Source of the DNA: Kwoniella bestiolae CBS 10118
Lineage: Eukaryota; Basidiomycota; Tremellomycetes; Tremellales; Cryptococcaceae
DNA length: 64,000 bases
Assembly: GCF_000512585.2 (NCBI RefSeq)
Contig: NC_089242.1
Location: 3,658,001-3,722,000, forward strand
Direction of reading: 5' to 3'
Part shown: piece by piece, positions 59,155-64,000 of the stretch
Layout: every line of letters starts with the position of its first letter
Numbering within the stretch: the stretch's first letter is position 1
Translations under genes and position numbers: made by a program
The notes under the pieces: generated by a model
Told to the model about the DNA's origin: nothing
Database searches by the model: none
Seen by the model: only the letters and a program-made list of their open reading frames with translations

Positions 59155-62100
59155 ATGTTCGCTCCACCAGGTGTCGACTCCTCCTCTTCAGGAGAAGAGC
59201 TCACCCCGCCCCCTTCCCCCGTTACTCAAAAGATCAGACCCAAATTCTCCTTCAGGTCCTTGTTCTCTCCTGCAAAGCCTAGCGGAAGCGACTCCCATCG
59301 AAGAGCTCGAAGTAGAAGCTTCCTGAGAAACGACAGGAACAGACCAACTAACGAGGAGGTGAAACATTCCACTCCCGTCGAAGCGGCAGAAGCTGATCCA
59401 GCTTTCGATACTGATAATTCCCTAACACCCAAGAAGAGGGTACGAATCTATGCTGGGGAGCTGCAGTCTGGTCAGAAAGCTAGGGGCTTGACTAATAATT
59501 TGGGCGAAGGAGTTAGAGACTCGCTTACTCTTCCGACCGCCAGGAACCATGAACCGATGATTGATACTGATGGGAATGGCGCTGGGATCTCAGAAGAGGT
59601 CTTTATGATGCTCAAGAGATATACTGATGAGCAGAAAGAGCTCGAACACGCTGAGAGGGAGCACGAGCACCAACGAGAAGAAGCATCTCCACCTAGTCCA
59701 CCCGATACTGGAACCCCTCAAAACGAGATATCCTCATCTCGCCCACCCACGCCTATAAGAAGGCCCAGACCCAAAGCCAAAGCGAAACCCAAAACTATAA
59801 TCACCGATACCACACTCGACGACTACGCAGAACCCCCTACGTCTCCATCTCCAGTACGGAAGGAGAGGTCAGAACAATCCAAACCTTCTGATATCCTCCT
59901 ACGACTCAAATCCAGTGCATCCTCGTTATCCAAAAAGCGATCTCTGAAATCACTCCGATCAATCAAATTGAACAAGAAGTCATTGGCCTCTCATGACGTC
60001 CCACCTGTCCCGCCTATCCCTAAAGGCAATGATGGAGAGGCGATCATGATTTCCAGAACACCCATCGCAGATAGGTTTGCCAGACCTCGAAGCCTTCTGG
60101 TAGATCAACCCCAAGCAGACGAGGCATGTCTTCTCCCAATTGCTTCTGCAGTGTATCAACAGTTAAGCTGACGTGCTTCATCGCATCATAGCCCCAGACC
60201 GCTCCTCCAGGAATGAATGAATTCTCTCAGACCACCGCTCAGTCACAGGGTGCAGCGCAACATTACTATCACCCTCATCCTGAAAGTCCTGCGCAATGTC
60301 CCCACTGTCATTCACCCCATACAGCTCCTCCGATGCCATTCTACCCCGTCCCTACTTCAGAAGCTCAAAGATGGTGTCAACCGCCTGGATGGCCTATCCA
60401 TCCCTATTATCCAGTTTCACCACCTTTATACCCTCAGACTCAAAATATCAGTATACCTGTATCGTATGTACCTGCTCATCACCCTCAGGCTATTACTCCC
60501 ATAGATCCGCCGCCTACAGTAAAGAATTGCCATAACGAACGTCCATCTCCTTCGAAAAGCCGGGAGGTGAGATCTCGAGATACACAACCAGTGCTGAGAT
60601 CAGGACCTATGAGAGAGGTGAGGAAACATAAAGCCGAGACGTGCGATTCTGTGGAACGAGAAATTAGGAGATCCTCCCAGATCGAGAGTGTAAGTGAAAG
60701 CAGGAGATCCACCAAAGATGAGACGCAAAATTGGAAACAAGAGGTCAGTGTCGATCCTACTGTGGGGGGAAGCGAGAAAAGTAAAGATGATCAGGAGCCT
60801 ATCAAGGAAGAAATTAAAGACCCATCGCCTTCTCCGAAGGATGGAGCGGTGAAACCATCTGAGAAGGGTGAGGAAGATGCGGTCGTCCCATCTCCTACCG
60901 TCGAGCCAGATTCCACAGACATGGCGAAGGAAGAAGCGAGAGAACGACTCAAGCTCCTCGTCAAGCAGTATAAAGCGAAATATGCTGAAGCGATCAAAGT
61001 GTACAAGAGCCCTGGTCTGTCAGAAGGAGAGCGAGAAAATGCCAAAGAAAGGGTTAAGAGGACGGAAGGCAAATTAAGAGAGGCCACTCAAGCTCTGAAA
61101 GAATATGAGATATCCACAGAGCCCTCTAAGGGAGAAAGCAAGGACGATTCAGCCATGAACGATCAGCGAAATGAAAAGAATGTTCTGTCCAAAGACAAGA
61201 AAGCGCGAGAAGAGGAGACGGACGCAGCTGTTTTCAAGAGGGAAAACGGTCTAGTTGACGAGCAAGCTACGGAAGAGGTCACACAGGAAAATTCAGTTCC
61301 TCCCAGCAGCTCAATGAATCCTGTACCAGACGATCGGCAGGAGAAAGCGCATCTCGATGCGACAATCAACAAATTTCAATCTCGCTTAGCTCAGTACAAG
61401 AGAGCTTATACCAAAGAAGGGATCTCAAGCGAGCAGAAGAATGATCTCAAGGAAAGGATCAAAGTCAACCAAGCGAAGCTTGACGAAGCGCTCAGAGAGT
61501 TGAGAAAGCTGGAAATGTCAGCTGGACAAACTGATGAGCTGGAGGAAGACCAGGCCAAAGAGAACGAAAATGAAGAAAGGCCAATTCGAAAATCCGATTC
61601 ACCAGCACAGCAAATATCAGCTTTGGAGGAAGAAAGAAAGGGGAGACCCGACGAGCAACCAGGTATCCAAGATGCTTCGGAGGAGACCCAAAGGATCAAG
61701 GAGCTTCAAGAGGCTGTTGAGAAGTGTCAAATACGGTACAAACATGCTATGAAGATGTACAAGGCAGAAGGTCTGAGCGAAGAGAAGCGGAAAGCCGCCA
61801 GGGATGAGGTGAAGAAGGCCGAGGGGAGGCTGAAGGAGAGTATCCAAGTTTTGGATCAGGCCAGGAAGGATATCAAGGGTAATAGCAGGACCGCTGGGAC
61901 TGGTGATACTACGGCTCAAACGGCAAAATTGAATGTGGATAAACAGAATGCAGAAGTTGGCAGAGAGCTGTCCAAAGTAGAACACGGGAAGGACACTCGC
62001 GGCCAGGGATTAGGAGACGGAGCTGGAAAGCAAAGAAAGGTCTGTGAAATACCCTCTTCACCTTCACAAAGGACAGAGCACGACGAAGTCGAGGGCGGCG

Positions 62101-63560
62101 GTACCAGCCAACAGGAGGATATCGAGCTACTAGTCAACAAGTATCAGCTAAGACACAAAGATGCCGTGAAGATTTACGAATCTGAGGGACTGACCGAGGA
62201 ACAGAAAGAAAAAGCTAGAGAGGAAGTGCGAAGAGCCGAAGGGAAGCTTAAAGAGGCTATGCAAGCTTTGAAAGCTGTTCAGAACCAGTCAAAAGAACCT
62301 GTTGACGGGAAGTCAGATACAGGAGAAGCGCTGTGGCGAAATGATGGCGCTGGATTGACAGATGATGTCAACATGTCCAATTACCCCGAGATCAAAGATG
62401 TATCCAAAGCTGAAGATCAAACACAAAAGGGTTCCGACCCTAGACACAAGAAGCAAAACGAGCGTGAAGAACTCGTCAACAAATATCAGATCCGCCACAG
62501 AGAAGTTGTTAAGGCGTACAGACAGCCCAATCTTCCCGAAGAGAAGAAGGCAAAGCTCAGGGAGGAGATCAAGAGAGCCGAAGGGAAGTTGAAAGAAGCG
62601 GTCCAATCACTCGAGGCGCTTCGGAAGGAGAAGAAGGGCGAACTCAACGAGCGGGCTGGGAAGGTTGACGGTGAGGAGGAGAAGGAGTCCACCAAGAAGG
62701 ACATAGAGGAGCAAAAACAAGAGAGCGCTACTGGACAGGCCGGTGACAATGGGATCAAAGAGCTTAAAGAGATCGTCGAGAAGTATCGGCTCAGATATCA
62801 AGAAGCTGTCAAAGTGTACAAGCAAGATGATTTATCAGATGACAAGAAGGAAGAAGCGAGGTTGAGCGTGAAGAGGGCAGAGGCGAAGCTGAAAGAAGCT
62901 GTGCAAGCTTTAGAAAGTACAATGGTTAAAAGTCCAGTCAAAGTCGAAGAGAATGCCGTGTCAGATGAAAACAAAGGTGAGGGTTTGATGGAACAAAACA
63001 GGCACAAGGAAACGGAAAACATCGAATCCGCTGGGATGTCTTTCAATGACACTTCGACCCAGAATGCTGATGTGAGATCGAAGAAGCTAGAAGAGACGAT
63101 TGAAAGGTACCAAGCTCAGCACAAGCAGGCCTTGAAGGTATACAAACAGGATGATCTACCAGACGAGAAGAGGAGAGAAGCTAAAGAGAGCCTTAAAGTA
63201 GTCGAGGGCAAATTGAAGGAAGCCACCGAAGCGCTTGCCTCTCTTCAGAGTCAGGGTCAAACTGAGCAAGCCGGTGAGGGTCCAATTGACAGACCAGAAG
63301 GAAAGACTTCTGAGGGGCACAAACATCACACAGAGGGTCATGTGGAGGTGCGCTCCGGCGAAGCGTCCGCTGATGCACATGATCAGAAACTTGGGGAAAT
63401 GGAAAAGACTGTTCAGAAATACCAGGCTCGCCACAGAGATGCTGTGAAAAGGTATAAATCTGAAGGATTGTCGGACCAACAAAGGAAAGAAGTCAAAGAG
63501 CTTATTCAAGTCACACAAGTCAAACTCAGAGAGGCGATGAAAGCCCTTGAAGATATTTAA
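59155..63560 (+). CDS. Long helical-hairpin repeat protein, unknown family
   Basis: Exon 1 59155-60150 and exon 2 60192-63560 give 1454 residues. The start is the first ATG in frame (MFAPPG); an apparent earlier start at 59134 is a TTG. Residues 1-332 are disordered with PPPSP, a basic KKRSLKSLRSIKLNKKSL stretch and acidic parts. Residues ~340-440 are Pro/His/Tyr-rich with a lone CPHC. From 60951 on there are eight copies of a ~53-residue unit: a helix like LVNKYQLRHKDAVKIY, a turn SEGLTEEQ, and a helix like REEVRRAEGKLKEAMQAL, separated by 50-110 residues of charged, disordered linker. A TAA at 63558-63560 ends the frame right after copy 8, yet the same frame continues open with a ninth copy. 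No known family recognised; a scaffold or filament-like role is possible. Confidence 0.75.
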
Positions 63561-63990
63561 AGAAAAAAGGGCACCACGGGCCGTCCTGCAGGTCAAAAAG
63601 AAGTGACAAAAGAGGGCAGTACTGATACAGGGATCGATTTGACGGATATGAAGCAATCCACACAGGATGAAGGAATATCGGAAGGAAACGAAATTACTGA
63701 CCAGAAGAAGACAAACGAAGGCAAAATCGACGACAGACAGGTCGATGAGAAGGGCTCATATTTTATCGATCAGCCCAAAGAACCCCAAGAGGGTAGGTCG
63801 GTGGCGCCTGAGCAAGGCCTCGAAGTTCAGGAGAAAGCGGTCAACAGACACAAGCAGCAATATCACGATGCTATCCAGGCGTACAAGTCTCCCGGTGTAT
63901 CTGAAGATCAAAGGAAGAAATCCAAGGAGGCCGTGAGAAGGGCAGAGATGAAATTGAAAGACGCCATGCAAGCCGTCGAGGATCCCAAGG
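60951..63990 (+). repeat. Nine ~53-codon helical-hairpin repeats
   Basis: Approximate units: 60951-61110, 61351-61515, 61701-61860, 62120-62285, 62466-62625, 62763-62920, 63088-63245, 63397-63557, 63829-63990. Consensus by eye: hydrophobic-x-x-x-V-x-K-Y-x-x-R-x-x-x-A-V-K-x-Y-K, then x-x-x-L-S-x-E-x-K, then a second amphipathic helix with R-A-E-x-K-L-K-E-A-x-Q-A-L. All are in one frame, and the last lies beyond an in-frame TAA. Confidence 0.85.
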
Positions 63991-64000
63991 CCTCGTCGTC
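63561..64000 (+). other. In-frame continuation of the repeat protein beyond TAA
   Basis: From the codon after the TAA to the window edge (about 146 codons) the frame stays open and keeps the composition of the protein: a charged linker, then repeat copy 9 with VNRHKQQYHDAIQAY and VRRAEMKLKDAMQAVED. It is the same frame as exon 2. It is either the rest of the same protein after readthrough, a premature nonsense mutation or a sequence error, or formerly coding 3' sequence. It runs off the window. Confidence 0.7.

Noticed and set aside
1..64000. CRISPR arrays, bacterial operons, prophage, rRNA or tRNA genes
   Set aside because: No spaced direct repeats, no ribosome-binding-site-linked operons, no phage genes and no convincing A/B-box pairs were seen; the sequence is eukaryotic.

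Overview
The window is nuclear DNA from an intron-rich basidiomycete yeast, most likely a tremellomycete of the Cryptococcus/Kwoniella type. The basis is gene style and protein resemblance, not a database search. Genes are compact, on both strands, and carry many short GT-AG introns (mostly 45-180 nt) with CTNAC-like branch sites, micro-exons of 9-34 nt and at least two GC-AG introns. Exon joins below were checked by reading phase and protein-family continuity. No prokaryotic features, rRNA, tRNA or CRISPR array were seen.

Layout. 1-561 (-): N-terminal part of a low-complexity protein leaving the window. 2556-6109 (+): Zn(2)Cys(6) transcription factor. 6980-7850 (+): a lone small SnoaL/NTF2-like protein. 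8157-10762 (-): ULA1, the regulatory half of the NEDD8-activating E1. 11362-15482 (+): ATRIP/Rad26-like checkpoint protein. 16042-18563 (-): PP2A scaffold subunit A (TPD3). 19026-21894 (-): Hsp110 co-chaperone SSE1, with a heat-shock-element-like motif upstream. 22588-23259 (+): tiny zinc-ribbon protein in six exons. 24266-27190 (+): membrane-anchored pepsin-fold protein lacking its first catalytic Asp. 27638-30950 (-): HMG-box factor whose box is split by an insert of about 85 residues. 30951-36224: gene-poor tract with an imperfect palindrome and a possible gene remnant. 36225-37576 (+): membrane protein with Ser/Arg/Asp-rich tails. 37727-38937 (-) and 39273-40442 (+): divergent pair of aldo/keto reductases. 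41122-43234 (+): tail-anchored APSES/KilA-N-like (Bqt4-like) protein. 43379-44868 (-): EI24/Rrt8-like membrane protein. 45486-51769: array of six more SnoaL-like paralogues, two on - and four on +, one truncated and one frameshifted. 52077-54849 (+): amidase in 17 exons. 55197-56360 (+): secreted GILT-type thiol reductase. 56744-58313 (-): Apd1/Aim32-like ferredoxin-fold protein. 59155 to the right edge (+): long protein with nine copies of a ~53-residue helical-hairpin repeat, interrupted by an in-frame TAA after copy 8.

Most genes are single-copy housekeeping or regulatory loci (neddylation, PP2A, Hsp110, DNA-damage checkpoint) with no evident functional linkage. The accessory-looking part is 30.9-52 kb: the gene-poor tract, the divergent reductases and the SnoaL-like array. 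The array shares one exon architecture with the distant copy at 7 kb (a 153-nt first exon in every member), which points to duplication from a common gene. Its function cannot be read from sequence. The two best leads are this array and the nine-repeat protein with its internal stop.
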